A DNA stretch of 64,000 nucleotides from Ruminococcus sp. NK3A76 (GCF_000686125.1 NZ_JMMA01000002.1:434001-498000); one strand, 5' to 3'; positions 8,089 through 16,483 are shown, counted from the stretch's first letter. Notes: a model not told the origin generated them from the letters alone. Made by a program: numbers and translations.

Positions 8089-9558
8089 ATGAAACTGATA
8101 TTTTGTGGTAATGATTTTAAATACGAGTGCGAGGGCGTGATGAAGCTCTTTATCCCGGCGCAGCGCTTTGAGATGGTGTATGAAGACCCCTCGCAGGCGC
8201 AGGGCGACTATGCGCTGATATCCCGTGAGGTCAATGGAGATACTGTTTTCCTTGCGGTGAGATGCTCATACAAGGGTTCTGAAAGCGAGCAGCAGGATAC
8301 GCTGCCTGTAAGCACTCCTGACTATGATGACGAGTGCGAGATGACCCTTTGCAGGCTGCTTTACAGGGCAATGAGCGCTCTTACAGGCATGAGCCCCGAG
8401 TGGGGGATAATCACAGGCATTCGCCCGGTAAAGCGTGTAAACCTCCTGCTTTCAAGGGGCATGAGCGAGAGTGAGATAAGAGCGCATATGCGCTCACGCT
8501 ACCTCTGCTCTGATAAAAAGACGGATATCGCTCTTAAGACTGCCTGCACGCAGGAGAAGATCCTCTCGACCCTTGACAGCCGCAGCTTCGGGCTTTATGT
8601 GTCGATACCATTTTGCCCGACAAGGTGCTCTTACTGCTCGTTTGTATCAACGGCGATAGAAGGCTGTGCAAAGATGATACCCGAGTATGTCAGGCAGCTC
8701 TGCGAGGAGATAGAATATACCGCCAAGATATGCAAAAATATAGGCATCTACCCCGACAGCGTCTATTTCGGGGGCGGCACGCCGACGACGCTTTCGGCTT
8801 CTCAGCTTGAAGCGGTCATGGGCAGGATAGAGAGCTGCTTTGACCTTGGCCGTGTGCGTGAATACACGGTAGAAGCAGGCAGGCCTGACACGGTGACACT
8901 TGACAAGCTCGAAACGATAAAGCGCATGGGGGCAGGCAGAGTGTCGATAAACCCCCAGTCGCTAAATGACAATGTGCTCAGAGCCATAGGCCGCAGGCAT
9001 ACCGCAGAGCAGTTTTTTGAAGCGTTTGACCTTGCAAAGAGTGTGGGCTTTGATGTGATAAACACCGACATAATAGCAGGCCTTCCCGAAGACACGCAGG
9101 AGAGCTTTGAAAATACAGTAGATACTTTAATATCCAAAAAAGCGGACAATATAACCGTGCATACGCTGTCTATCAAGCGTGCGGCAAGGCTCAATCACGA
9201 GGGGGCAGACGAGGTGCTGCACAGCCCTGCCGGGAAAATGGTCGATTATGCGACAGGCAGGCTGCTTGAGAGCGGCTACAGCCCATACTACCTTTACAGG
9301 CAGAAGAACATGAGCGACAATCAGGAAAACATCGGCTGGGCGAAGCCCGGCAAGGAGAGCCTTTATAATATCTACATCATGGAAGAAGTGCAGACGATAA
9401 TCGCAGTAGGCGCAGGCGGCTCGACAAAGCTGGTGGATACGCAAGGCAAGCGCCTTGAAAGGGTGTTTAATTACAAATACCCGAACGAGTATCTTAAAGG
9501 CTTTGATGAGATGATAAGGCGAAAGAGCGAGATAGAGGAATTTTATGAAAAAAAATGA
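8089..9558 (+). CDS. hemZ: coproporphyrinogen III oxidase-like radical SAM protein HemZ
   Basis: A radical SAM enzyme of the HemN/HemZ family, named for anaerobic oxidative decarboxylation of coproporphyrinogen III. The [4Fe-4S]/SAM motif is CPTRCSYCSF (CX3CX2C, near residue 175). It is preceded by LYVSIPF and followed by VYFGGGTPTTLSA and EYTVEAGRPDT, a typical HemN-like set. The N-terminal ~160 residues form the HemZ-specific extension with GIITGIRPVKRVN. The length of 489 aa fits clostridial HemZ. Many members in anaerobes that lack heme pathways may instead be heme chaperones (HemW-like), so the substrate is uncertain. The stop overlaps the start of rlmD by 14 nt, so the two are translationally coupled. 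Confidence 0.85.
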   Translation: MKLIFCGNDFKYECEGVMKLFIPAQRFEMVYEDPSQAQGDYALISREVNGDTVFLAVRCSYKGSESEQQDTLPVSTPDYDDECEMTLCRLLYRAMSALTGMSPEWGIITGIRPVKRVNLLLSRGMSESEIRAHMRSRYLCSDKKTDIALKTACTQEKILSTLDSRSFGLYVSIPFCPTRCSYCSFVSTAIEGCAKMIPEYVRQLCEEIEYTAKICKNIGIYPDSVYFGGGTPTTLSASQLEAVMGRIESCFDLGRVREYTVEAGRPDTVTLDKLETIKRMGAGRVSINPQSLNDNVLRAIGRRHTAEQFFEAFDLAKSVGFDVINTDIIAGLPEDTQESFENTVDTLISKKADNITVHTLSIKRAARLNHEGADEVLHSPAGKMVDYATGRLLESGYSPYYLYRQKNMSDNQENIGWAKPGKESLYNIYIMEEVQTIIAVGAGGSTKLVDTQGKRLERVFNYKYPNEYLKGFDEMIRRKSEIEEFYEKK

Positions 9559-10903
9559 TACAGTACGCCTTGAAATAACAGGCATGACCAACGAGGGCAA
9601 CGGCGTCGGCAGATATGAGGGCATGGCGGTTTTCGTGCCGCTGACGGCTGTCGGCGATGTTATCGACTGCAAGATAGTCAAGGTAAACAAAAGCTACTGC
9701 TACGGAATAATCGATAACATAGTCACCCCCTCGGCGAGCAGGTGTGATGCAGGCTGCGGCGTGTTTTCAAAATGCGGCGGCTGTGCGTTTCGGCACTTTA
9801 CATACGAGGAGGAGCTAAGGGTAAAGCTTGACTTCGTGCGCTCGTCATTTGAGAGGATAGGCAAGCTGCCCCTGCTGCCGGATAAGATAATAGGCAGCGA
9901 GAATACCTCACACTACCGCAACAAGGCGCAGTATCCTGTCGCAATGCAGGACGGCAAGGCTGTGTGCGGCTTTTATTCAAGGCGCTCGCACAGGGTAGTG
10001 CCGCAGTATGGGTGCGACTTGCAGCCCGAGGTCTTTGAGGGCATAATCGGGCAGATAATGGAGTATGTTGACAGCAAAAATATCCCTGCATACGACGAGC
10101 TGACAGGAAAGGGTCTGCTTCGGCACATATATCTGCGGCGTGGTGAGAACACTCATGAGATAATGCTCTGCCTGGTCGTTACATCAAAGAGCGCTGAGAG
10201 GGCGTTTGAGGGGCTGTATAGGGGGCTTTGTGAGCGCTTTACTGACATTAAGAGCATAGTTTTAAACATCAACTCAAAGAACACAAACTCTATCCTCGGG
10301 CGTGAGTTTATCACCGTCTACGGCAAGGACACGATTGACGACATAATGTGCGGCAGGCGCATAACCCTCTCGCCGGCGTCATTCTATCAGGTGAACACCC
10401 CGCAGGCGCAGCGGTTATATCAGCTCGCAGGGGAGTATGCCGATATCAAAGAGGGAGAGATACTTCTTGACCTCTACTGCGGCACGGGAACTATCGGGCT
10501 TTCGCTTTACAAAGAGGGGTGCAGGCTGATAGGTGCTGACATAGTGCCGTCGTCTATCGAGAACGCCAAGAAAAACGCTTTGCAAAACGGCATTGATGCG
10601 GAGTTTATCTGCGCTGATGCTGCAAAGGCGGCGGAGCTTTTCTACCAGAGAGGAGAGCGGCCTGATGTGATAATCGCCGACCCTGCACGCAAGGGCTGCG
10701 ACAGGCAAACACTTGAATACATGGCAAAGATGGCTCGTAAGCGCATCGTCATGATATCATGCGACCACTCGACGGCGGCGAGGGACATAGCTATACTCAG
10801 GGAGCTTGGCTTTGAAATGACCGACTGTGCAGCGGTGGATATGTTCCCGAGGACTGCGCATGTTGAGTGTGTATGTCTTTTGTCAAAGCTTTCTGAGGCA
10901 TAG
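9545..10903 (+). CDS. rlmD: 23S rRNA (uracil-C5)-methyltransferase, RlmD/RlmCD family
   Basis: A class of SAM-dependent enzymes that methylate C5 of uracil in 23S rRNA (U1939, and in Firmicutes also U747) or in tRNA. The N-terminal TRAM domain (residues about 1-58) contains GMTNEGNGVGRYEGMAVFV. An iron-sulfur Cys set follows: CDAGCGVFSKCGGCAF. The Rossmann domain shows LLDLYCGTGTIGLSLY (SAM binding), ADPARKGCDRQ, and the catalytic Cys in VMISCDHST. The length is 452 aa, normal. The start lies inside the hemZ 3' end, 14 nt before the hemZ stop. Which uracil it modifies cannot be told from sequence. Confidence 0.92.
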   Translation: MKKNDTVRLEITGMTNEGNGVGRYEGMAVFVPLTAVGDVIDCKIVKVNKSYCYGIIDNIVTPSASRCDAGCGVFSKCGGCAFRHFTYEEELRVKLDFVRSSFERIGKLPLLPDKIIGSENTSHYRNKAQYPVAMQDGKAVCGFYSRRSHRVVPQYGCDLQPEVFEGIIGQIMEYVDSKNIPAYDELTGKGLLRHIYLRRGENTHEIMLCLVVTSKSAERAFEGLYRGLCERFTDIKSIVLNINSKNTNSILGREFITVYGKDTIDDIMCGRRITLSPASFYQVNTPQAQRLYQLAGEYADIKEGEILLDLYCGTGTIGLSLYKEGCRLIGADIVPSSIENAKKNALQNGIDAEFICADAAKAAELFYQRGERPDVIIADPARKGCDRQTLEYMAKMARKRIVMISCDHSTAARDIAILRELGFEMTDCAAVDMFPRTAHVECVCLLSKLSEA

Positions 10904-10942
10904 CGTCATATCAAAGGCAAACCTAAATAAGGAGTACTACAC

Positions 10943-11686
10943 ATGATAATAGCAACATACAACGTATGGAACAGTGACGCAGGAATGCCTGATAGGTTTG
11001 GGCAGCTTGTTGATGAAATTACCGGGATAGGGGCAGATATTATCTGTTTACAGGAAGTGTCGGATCATCGGATGCACGACGAATTTGCGGCGATTTGCGG
11101 ATACGGCAATTCTCATTGGCAGGAGCAGGCAGGGCTTTCTATCTTAAGCAGATATCCCATTGAAAAAACGATGGATCATAAATTTGCTGCATCGGCTTAT
11201 ATACGATATGAAAGCAAGAGCATACTTATCGTAAACGTTCATTTACCGTGGGAAAGTGCGTCTTTAAGGGAAAAGGCGATAGTGGATATCTTAGAGGGCA
11301 TTTCAGATATACAGGCTGACTACACGCTTATAACGGGAGACTTTAACTGCTCTGAAAGTTCGGCTGTCTATCGTTTCCTTACCAATGAGCAGTCGCTTTT
11401 GGGTGCGGACGCATATTATTTCGATTTGGCAAAAGCCTATGCCGAAATAAAGGGGACAAAAGCACCGGCAACTTTGAATTTTCGTGAAAACCCTCGCTGG
11501 GGCACAGTGCAGGCTAAAAATACAATAGAAGTAAACCAAAGGGTCGACTGGATATTATTAAAGAACCCATACCCCAATGAACTGCCTGAATTAAAGAACT
11601 GTACGTTGTTTGGCAGAAAGATATCAGAGCAAACACATCTTGCGGCAAGTGATCATTACGGCATAGCGGCTGAGATAGAATTCTGA
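10943..11686 (+). CDS. endonuclease/exonuclease/phosphatase (EEP) family protein
   Basis: A 247-aa protein of the DNase I-like EEP superfamily, whose members cleave phosphodiester or phosphate ester bonds with a divalent metal. The core residues are in place: ATYNVWN at the N-terminus (Asn), ADIICLQEV with the metal-binding Glu, LIVNVHLPW, LITGDFNCSES (GDFN motif with Asp and Asn), and ASDHYGIAAEI at the C-terminus (catalytic Asp-His). There is no signal peptide, so the protein is probably cytoplasmic. The start has AAGGAGT upstream. The substrate cannot be decided: DNA, nucleotide and lipid phosphatases all share this fold. Its slightly more AT-rich codon use and the gene remnant directly downstream suggest a region of gene turnover. 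Confidence 0.85.
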   Translation: MIIATYNVWNSDAGMPDRFGQLVDEITGIGADIICLQEVSDHRMHDEFAAICGYGNSHWQEQAGLSILSRYPIEKTMDHKFAASAYIRYESKSILIVNVHLPWESASLREKAIVDILEGISDIQADYTLITGDFNCSESSAVYRFLTNEQSLLGADAYYFDLAKAYAEIKGTKAPATLNFRENPRWGTVQAKNTIEVNQRVDWILLKNPYPNELPELKNCTLFGRKISEQTHLAASDHYGIAAEIEF

Positions 11687-11698
11687 GGATAATGAAAA

Positions 11699-11767
11699 AT
11701 GACAACAAGAAAAATACAGGTCTGCCCTTACGATGAGCGGTGGGGGAAGGTGTGCTGTAAAGAATAA
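11699..11767 (+). pseudogene. remnant of a GrpB-family gene (N-terminal 22 codons)
   Basis: The short frame reads MTTRKIQVCPYDERWGKVCC and then stops. The stretch KIQVCPYDERW closely resembles the invariant start of GrpB/UPF0157 proteins (typically I-x-V-x-P-Y-D-x-x-W). The rest of that ~170-aa nucleotidyltransferase-fold protein is missing, and the GNAT gene starts 17 nt later. I read it as a deletion remnant. The match is short, so confidence is limited. Confidence 0.4.
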
Positions 11768-11784
11768 ACATAGCGAGGTAACAA

Positions 11785-12273
11785 ATGCAGATAACAAACT
11801 ACTTTGACAGCGATGACAAGGCGCACTGGCTTGATGAGATAGGGCGCTGTGAGTGGGCAGGCGGAAAGTATCTTCACGAGCTTTTAGAGAACGGCAGCTT
11901 CTTTGACTTAGCGGGCGAGGGGGCAAGGGTGCTGATGCTTGTCGAGGGCGGCGAGCTGCTCTCATTTTGCACCTATGCGCCCAAGGACGACATACAGCCC
12001 ACCGATTTAACGCCGTGGGTGGGGTTTGTATACACCTACCCCGAGCACAGGGGCAGGCGGCTTTTCGGGCTTTTGCTTGACGAGGCGGTAAGGTTAGCGG
12101 CATCGGAGGGCAGGGAGGCACTCTACATATCCACCGACCATGTGGGGCTTTACGAGAAATACGGCTGCGAATTTTTACGCACCATGACGGACGTTCATGG
12201 GGGAGAGAGCAGGGTATACATAAAGCGCATCGCTGATACAGAAACAGTGAACGGCGGAGGTGTGCAGACATGA
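11785..12273 (+). CDS. GNAT family N-acetyltransferase
   Basis: A 162-aa acetyltransferase that would move an acetyl group from acetyl-CoA to an unidentified amine. The GNAT core is visible: a beta strand VGFVYTYPEHRGRRLFGLLLDEAVRL in which PEHRGRR is the acetyl-CoA pyrophosphate-binding loop (Q/RxxGxG/A type), then ALYISTDHVGLYEKYGCEFL, the usual C-terminal signature. The start at 11785 follows GCGAGGTAA. It belongs to the small-enzyme cluster behind rlmD, and its stop at 12273 overlaps the leader of the next small gene. No regulatory site was seen. Confidence 0.85.
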   Translation: MQITNYFDSDDKAHWLDEIGRCEWAGGKYLHELLENGSFFDLAGEGARVLMLVEGGELLSFCTYAPKDDIQPTDLTPWVGFVYTYPEHRGRRLFGLLLDEAVRLAASEGREALYISTDHVGLYEKYGCEFLRTMTDVHGGESRVYIKRIADTETVNGGGVQT

Positions 12274-12335
12274 CACCTCCGGGCGCTAGATTCCAATCTA
12301 TCGCAGGACACATTGTGAAAAAAGGAGTTGACAAT

Positions 12336-12593
12336 ATGAGATCACCTAAAACAGCTTTTGTGCTTTCGGGACTTATTATGTTAGTCGGTGTGACACTGAC
12401 GGCGGCAGGGTTAATTCTGCTTGATGAAGCGGCGCTGTATACAGCACTGTATACAGCACTTCTCATCATCGGGATAATACTCTTTATATCCGGGCTGTAT
12501 CTGGACAACAGATATGTGCGCTGCCCCCACTGCGACAGCCACCTCGGAAGGGTACAGGGAAGCAAATGCCCTTACTGCGGCAGAGAGCTTTGA
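12336..12593 (+). CDS. small membrane protein with C-terminal zinc ribbon
   Basis: An 85-aa protein with two hydrophobic segments (about residues 8-30 and 36-57) and a C-terminal zinc ribbon CPHCDSHLG ... CPYCGREL (two CXXC pairs). The start MRSPKT at 12336 has AAAGGAG ten bases upstream; the longer frame from 12270 lacks a ribosome site. No family name is known to me. Short proteins with two membrane helices and a cytoplasmic ribbon are frequent in Ruminococcus genomes and have no assigned role. At DNA level a 12-bp tandem duplication (CTGTATACAGCA, about 12437-12460) encodes ALYTALYTAL in the second helix, which may be a recent slippage. Confidence 0.7.
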   Translation: MRSPKTAFVLSGLIMLVGVTLTAAGLILLDEAALYTALYTALLIIGIILFISGLYLDNRYVRCPHCDSHLGRVQGSKCPYCGREL

Positions 12594-12639
12594 ATATGCC
12601 CCTGAAATAAATCATTTACAATATCTTCTTGCATTATAC

Positions 12640-12668
12640 TTGAATAAAATCAAACTATGTGCTATAAT
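12640..12668 (+). promoter_or_regulatory. sigma-A promoter of the NSS symporter gene
   Basis: TTGAAT (12640-12645), 17-bp spacer, TATAAT (12663-12668), with extended -10 TGC. Confidence 0.8.
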
Positions 12669-12732
12669 GTTGCTTGTGATGTTAAACCGACCACCGGTCA
12701 GATATATACTCGTAATAAGGAGATAATATATA

Positions 12733-14139
12733 ATGGGTGATGAAAAAACAGTCAAGAGAAATTCCTTTTCAAGCTCGATAGGCTTTGTGCTCGCAGCGGC
12801 AGGAAGTGCGATAGGGCTTGGCAACATATGGCGCTTTCCCTACCTTGCGGCTAAGGACGGCGGCGGTGTTTTCTTAGTTACATACATAGTACTTGCGGTG
12901 ACATTCGGCTTTACGCTGATAGTTACCGAGGTGGCAATTGGCCGAAAGACAAAGCAGAGCTGCCTGACAGCCTACGGCAAGCTCAATAAAAACTGGGGCT
13001 GGGTCGGCGTGTTCTCGTCACTCGTGCCGTTTATGATACTGCCGTATTACAGCATAATCGGCGGCTGGGTGCTCAAATACATGACCGTCTACTGCACAGG
13101 CAATGGCAGCAGCGCATCGCAAAACGGCTTTTTCGGCAGCTTTATAACAAGCTACGCACAGCCGCTCATATTCAATGCTATCTTCCTGCTCGCAACGGCC
13201 TTTGTCATATATAAGGGCGTTAACGGCGGCATCGAGAAGCTCTCAAAGGTGCTCATGCCGATACTGCTCGTGGTCGTTGTGGGTATTGCGGTATTCTCGC
13301 TCACCATAGAGGGCGAGGACGGCAGGACAGGCCTTGACGGGCTGAAGGTCTTCGTGGTGCCTGACTTCTCAGGCATGGGCGCTAAGGATTTCTTTATCGT
13401 GCTGCTCGATGCTATGGGTCAGCTTTTCTACAGCATAAGTGTTGCTATGGGTATCATGGTAACATACGGCTCGTATTTCAAGGACGATTCAAACCTCTTA
13501 AAGAGCGTCAACAGCATAGAGATATTCGACACGCTCGTGGCTTTCCTCGCAGGTGTTATGATAATACCGCCTGTTGTGGCATTCATGGGCACAGAGAGCA
13601 TGAAAAACACAGCCGGCCCCTCGCTTATGTTCGTAGCCCTGCCGAAGGTCTTCGAGCAGATGGGCACAGTCGGCTCGGTGGTAGGTGCTGTGTTCTTTGT
13701 AATGGTGCTTTTCGCAGCGCTAACCAGCTGCATATCTATCATGGAAGCGGTAGTATCGGGTCTTATGGATAAGTTCGGCTGGTCAAGAAAAAAGGCCGTT
13801 ATCATAGAAACAAGTGTCGCTATGGCAATAAGCGTTGTGATATGCCTTGGCTACAACGCATTCTATTTCGAGGCAAGGCTGCCGAACACCGCACCCGGCG
13901 GCTCGGCACAGATACTTGATATCTTCGACTATCTCTCAAACAACATTTTCATGCCGATAGTCGCAATAAGCACCTGCATACTCATAGGCTGGGTAGTGGG
14001 GCCTAAGACGGTGGTGGACGAGGCAACAAAGAACGGCGAGCGCTTTGGCAGAAAGCATCTCTACATCGTGATGATAAAGTTTATCACACCTGTGCTGCTT
14101 GCAGTGCTGCTGCTTGGGTCATTCGGCGTGTTCAGCTGA
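12733..14139 (+). CDS. sodium-dependent transporter, NSS/SNF family
   Basis: A neurotransmitter:sodium symporter homologue (LeuT/MhsT fold) that would import an amino acid or related amine with Na+. The first helix has the unwound substrate/sodium site AGSAIGLGNIWRFPYL (residues about 24-39), the best-conserved NSS motif. Eleven to twelve hydrophobic segments follow over 468 aa. That is the short bacterial type; many bacterial NSS proteins have 11 helices. The substrate cannot be inferred; characterised bacterial relatives take Leu, Trp or Tyr. The gene is monocistronic, with its own promoter (12640-12668) and a strong terminator (14158-14188). The ribosome site AAGGAGAT lies 8-10 nt before the ATG. 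Confidence 0.9.
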   Translation: MGDEKTVKRNSFSSSIGFVLAAAGSAIGLGNIWRFPYLAAKDGGGVFLVTYIVLAVTFGFTLIVTEVAIGRKTKQSCLTAYGKLNKNWGWVGVFSSLVPFMILPYYSIIGGWVLKYMTVYCTGNGSSASQNGFFGSFITSYAQPLIFNAIFLLATAFVIYKGVNGGIEKLSKVLMPILLVVVVGIAVFSLTIEGEDGRTGLDGLKVFVVPDFSGMGAKDFFIVLLDAMGQLFYSISVAMGIMVTYGSYFKDDSNLLKSVNSIEIFDTLVAFLAGVMIIPPVVAFMGTESMKNTAGPSLMFVALPKVFEQMGTVGSVVGAVFFVMVLFAALTSCISIMEAVVSGLMDKFGWSRKKAVIIETSVAMAISVVICLGYNAFYFEARLPNTAPGGSAQILDIFDYLSNNIFMPIVAISTCILIGWVVGPKTVVDEATKNGERFGRKHLYIVMIKFITPVLLAVLLLGSFGVFS

Positions 14140-14157
14140 TTTAAAAAAGCAATATTG

Positions 14158-14188
14158 ATCCCCGGACAGCTTATCCGGGGATTTTTTT
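14158..14188 (+). terminator. terminator of the NSS symporter gene
   Basis: 9-bp stem ATCCCCGGA/TCCGGGGAT (14158-14166 with 14174-14182) followed by seven T. Confidence 0.92.
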
Positions 14189-14195
14189 GCAAAAA

Positions 14196-14223
14196 TGTCA
14201 CTTTTTCAATGCCTTTTACGACT
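14196..14223 (+). promoter_or_regulatory. ECF-type promoter of sigma factor operon 1
   Basis: TGTCAC (14196-14201) then TTTTTCA, 17-bp spacing, CGACT (14219-14223). The same arrangement, with the same spacing, stands before the second ECF operon (39299-39326). It resembles SigX-type promoters (TGTAAC...CGAC) of Bacillus. A palindrome GAAACGTTTC and then AAAGTGAGGT follow before the start codon. Confidence 0.65.
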
Positions 14224-14260
14224 GTATTATATGAAACGTTTCAAAGTGAGGTATTCATAC

Positions 14261-14791
14261 ATGGATGATAAACAGCTGGTATCGCTGCTTGCAGCCGACC
14301 CTGAGGAGGGGCTTAAGCAGGCGGTAAGGATATATTCAGCCTATGTCTACAGGATAGCCTACAGCAAGCTCGGCGATGTCTGCACAAAAGAGGACATCGA
14401 GGAAGCCGTGAGCGATGTGTTTGTGAGCTTTTATTCCTATGTGACAGAACACGGCAGCTCTCTGCACTCGGCTGCGGCCATGCTCTCGGTGATAGCAAAG
14501 CGCCGCTGCACGGATGTTTTCAGGGAGCGATGCCGACAGGCTGAGACTCTGCCGCTTGAATATGCCGACGATCACCCGGGCGATGATATCTTTGCCGAGA
14601 AAAGCGAGCTTATCTCGGCTATAAAAGCCCTCGGCAGGCCTGACAGCGAGATATTTCTAAGGCGCTACTATCTCGGCGAGAGTGCTAAAGAGATAGGCTC
14701 AGCCCTTGATATGAAGCCTAACACAGTCAACAAACGGATATCCCGGGGGCTTGAAAAACTCCGGGAGATGCTAAAGGAGGGAGAAAAATGA
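14261..14791 (+). CDS. ECF-type RNA polymerase sigma factor (operon 1)
   Basis: A 176-aa sigma-70 family protein of the ECF class, with regions 2 and 4 only. Region 2: YVYRIAYSKLG and DIEEAVSDVFVSFYSYV, the helix that opens and reads the -10 element. Region 4: ALGRPDSEIFLRRYYLGESAKEIGSALDMKPNTVNKRISRGLEKLR, a helix-turn-helix that reads the -35 element. The start is MDDKQL at 14261 with GTGAGG 10 nt upstream; the longer frame back to 14195 runs through the promoter. It shares TKEDIEEAVSDVF/SEEDIEEAVSDVF and the C-terminal ISRGLEKLR with the second sigma at 39364, so they are paralogues. Its stop overlaps the start of the putative anti-sigma gene by 4 nt (ATGA). Autoregulation through the upstream ECF promoter is likely. 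Confidence 0.87.
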   Translation: MDDKQLVSLLAADPEEGLKQAVRIYSAYVYRIAYSKLGDVCTKEDIEEAVSDVFVSFYSYVTEHGSSLHSAAAMLSVIAKRRCTDVFRERCRQAETLPLEYADDHPGDDIFAEKSELISAIKALGRPDSEIFLRRYYLGESAKEIGSALDMKPNTVNKRISRGLEKLREMLKEGEK

Positions 14792-15867
14792 AAACAGGGC
14801 TTAGCAGGCTTTATGACTGCGATGATATCACTCTGGCAGAGGATCTCTCAGAGCTGCTTGAAGACATCGCAAAGGCCGACAAACTGCCCCGTAAAACACA
14901 AGACAGGATATTCTCCCGTGTTTTGAGAAAGGCAGGGATAGCAATGGATAAAAAGCAAAGCAGCATAAGGAAAAAGATAGCCGTAACAGCAGCAATACTC
15001 GCAGCGGCAGCCGTTTCGGTGACGGCAGGGGCTAAGATATACAACACAGCCATGACCAAGGAGGAGCACGCCGAGATAATTGATGCAGCCTACGGCGAGA
15101 GCGCTGCAAGCAAGCTCGATGAAAAGGGTCTTATCCCCGACAATGAGGTGATATGCGATCATCTGAAGCTCACGCAGGAGCTGGGCGCATCTACAGGCAA
15201 GGATTCGCAGTTTATCATCACCATTGAAGCCATAGACGACATTGGCTTGGAGAAGATGAGGAATATGCCCAACTACGACTTTGAGCTGATAGCCTATGAC
15301 CCCAACGGGGGGCAGTATGACAGCCTGAATGATGTACTGGACGAGAGGGGCTGGGGGCGCTTCAAGAGGATAGCAGACGAGCGCTATGAATCATTCCGGT
15401 TTGATGTGAGCACTAAGACCGCCGAGCCGTTAAAGCTCAAGGTCATAGCTTATGAGTATATTGTTCCCGAAGAGGGTAATGCTGAGCGTGGCGAATATTT
15501 AGGCGAGATAGAGGTAGAGCTCAACAAGAATATCGAAAGCTACGAATTTGTAAGCGATGACGGCGTTACGGCAAGGCTTACCGATATGAGCTATGAGATA
15601 GACGACATGGTAGACATAACCGCAGAAACGTCTGACGGAACGTCCGACAGCTTCACTCAGGAGGACTGGGATAACTGGCATAATGAAGTCATATTCACAG
15701 TCACAATGAAGGACGGCAGCACTCAGGAATACACAAGAAACCAGATATTGGGCAGCGGTTCAGCCAGCGAGGGCAAAACACGGCAGTTCTTTGGCGAGGT
15801 GATACTTGATGCAAAGGACGTTGAGAGCTTTACACTAATGGGTAAAACATATAAGAAAGTGAAATAG
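14788..15867 (+). CDS. putative membrane anti-sigma factor (operon 1)
   Basis: A 359-aa single-pass membrane protein. The cytoplasmic N-terminus (about 60 aa) contains QDRIFSRVLRKAGIAMDKK, then one helix (about residues 64-86, VTAAILAAAAVSVTAGA), then an extracytoplasmic region of about 270 aa with beta-strand character. The start overlaps the ECF sigma stop (ATGA). The gene position, topology and a shared cytoplasmic motif with the second such protein (QERIMSSVMRKAGIEMNDK at 39899) argue that the N-terminus holds the sigma factor. No ZAS zinc motif is visible, so this is not a classical zinc anti-sigma domain. The outer domain is unrecognised and may be the sensor. A hairpin follows at 15876. 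Confidence 0.65.
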   Translation: MKTGLSRLYDCDDITLAEDLSELLEDIAKADKLPRKTQDRIFSRVLRKAGIAMDKKQSSIRKKIAVTAAILAAAAVSVTAGAKIYNTAMTKEEHAEIIDAAYGESAASKLDEKGLIPDNEVICDHLKLTQELGASTGKDSQFIITIEAIDDIGLEKMRNMPNYDFELIAYDPNGGQYDSLNDVLDERGWGRFKRIADERYESFRFDVSTKTAEPLKLKVIAYEYIVPEEGNAERGEYLGEIEVELNKNIESYEFVSDDGVTARLTDMSYEIDDMVDITAETSDGTSDSFTQEDWDNWHNEVIFTVTMKDGSTQEYTRNQILGSGSASEGKTRQFFGEVILDAKDVESFTLMGKTYKKVK

Positions 15868-15875
15868 ATACAGCA

Positions 15876-15901
15876 AAGCCCCCGGGAAATCCCGGGGGCT
15901 T
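15876..15901. terminator. bidirectional hairpin between convergent genes
   Basis: Perfect 11-bp stem AAGCCCCCGGG/CCCGGGGGCTT with an AAAT loop between the convergent anti-sigma and Uma2 genes. There is no good T-run on either side, so its efficiency is uncertain. Confidence 0.7.
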
Positions 15902-15907
15902 GGTGCT

Positions 15908-16450
15908 TTACAGCATATCTTTGACAGTTATGCTTATCTCGCCGTTATACAGCGAAACGGGGATAGGCTTGTCAAAGGTGTAGATATTAACCTCTACCCT
16001 ATCGCCGAAAAGATAAACGACTGTCTTTTCGACCTTCGGGTCGATTATCCAGTATTCACGCACGCCGCTGTTTTTGTAAAGCTCGAGCTTTGTTGAATAG
16101 TCATCTGTCAGATTTGATGACACGATCTCGATAACGAGGTCGGGTGCACCGTTGAATTTCTGCTTGTCAAACCTCTCGGGGTCACAGCCTATGAAAATAT
16201 CAGGCTGAACGACTGTGTATTCATCAAGCTTGACATCTGTCGGTGCGCTGAAGACCTCGCATTTGCCGCCCTTGCTTTTAACATAGCTGACAAGCTGAAA
16301 GCTCACCTCTCTTGAAATGCGCTGATGCTGTATACTCGGTGCAGCCTGCGCCACTATCTCGCCGTAGATAAGCTCGCTTTTCTCGTTTGTTTCGGGGGTG
16401 AGAGCGAGGTATTCCTCTGCGGTGTATTTTCTGTTTTCTTTTAATGGCAT
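15908..16450 (-). CDS. Uma2 family (DUF820) putative endonuclease-fold protein
   Basis: A 180-aa protein of the Uma2/DUF820 family, which has a PD-(D/E)XK restriction-endonuclease fold. The N-terminus has the family pattern KYTAEEYLAL ... ELIYGEIVAQAAP and HQRISREVSFQL. The catalytic segments are VVQPDIFIGCD (Asp), APDLVIEIVS (Glu-x-Val) and REYWIIDP. Members are very abundant in cyanobacteria and some Firmicutes, and their biological role is unknown; no partner methylase is nearby. The gene is downstream of the phosphofructokinase on the same strand (34-nt gap) and may be cotranscribed with it. Confidence 0.85.
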   Translation of the reverse strand: MPLKENRKYTAEEYLALTPETNEKSELIYGEIVAQAAPSIQHQRISREVSFQLVSYVKSKGGKCEVFSAPTDVKLDEYTVVQPDIFIGCDPERFDKQKFNGAPDLVIEIVSSNLTDDYSTKLELYKNSGVREYWIIDPKVEKTVVYLFGDRVEVNIYTFDKPIPVSLYNGEISITVKDML

Positions 16451-16483
16451 TGTTGCTTCTCCTTGTGTTCTGTGTGGGGCTGA

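Noticed and set aside
12437-12460. Tandem CTGTATACAGCA as a regulatory palindrome
   Set aside because: It lies in the coding region of a membrane helix and is explained as in-frame duplication (ALYTALYT).
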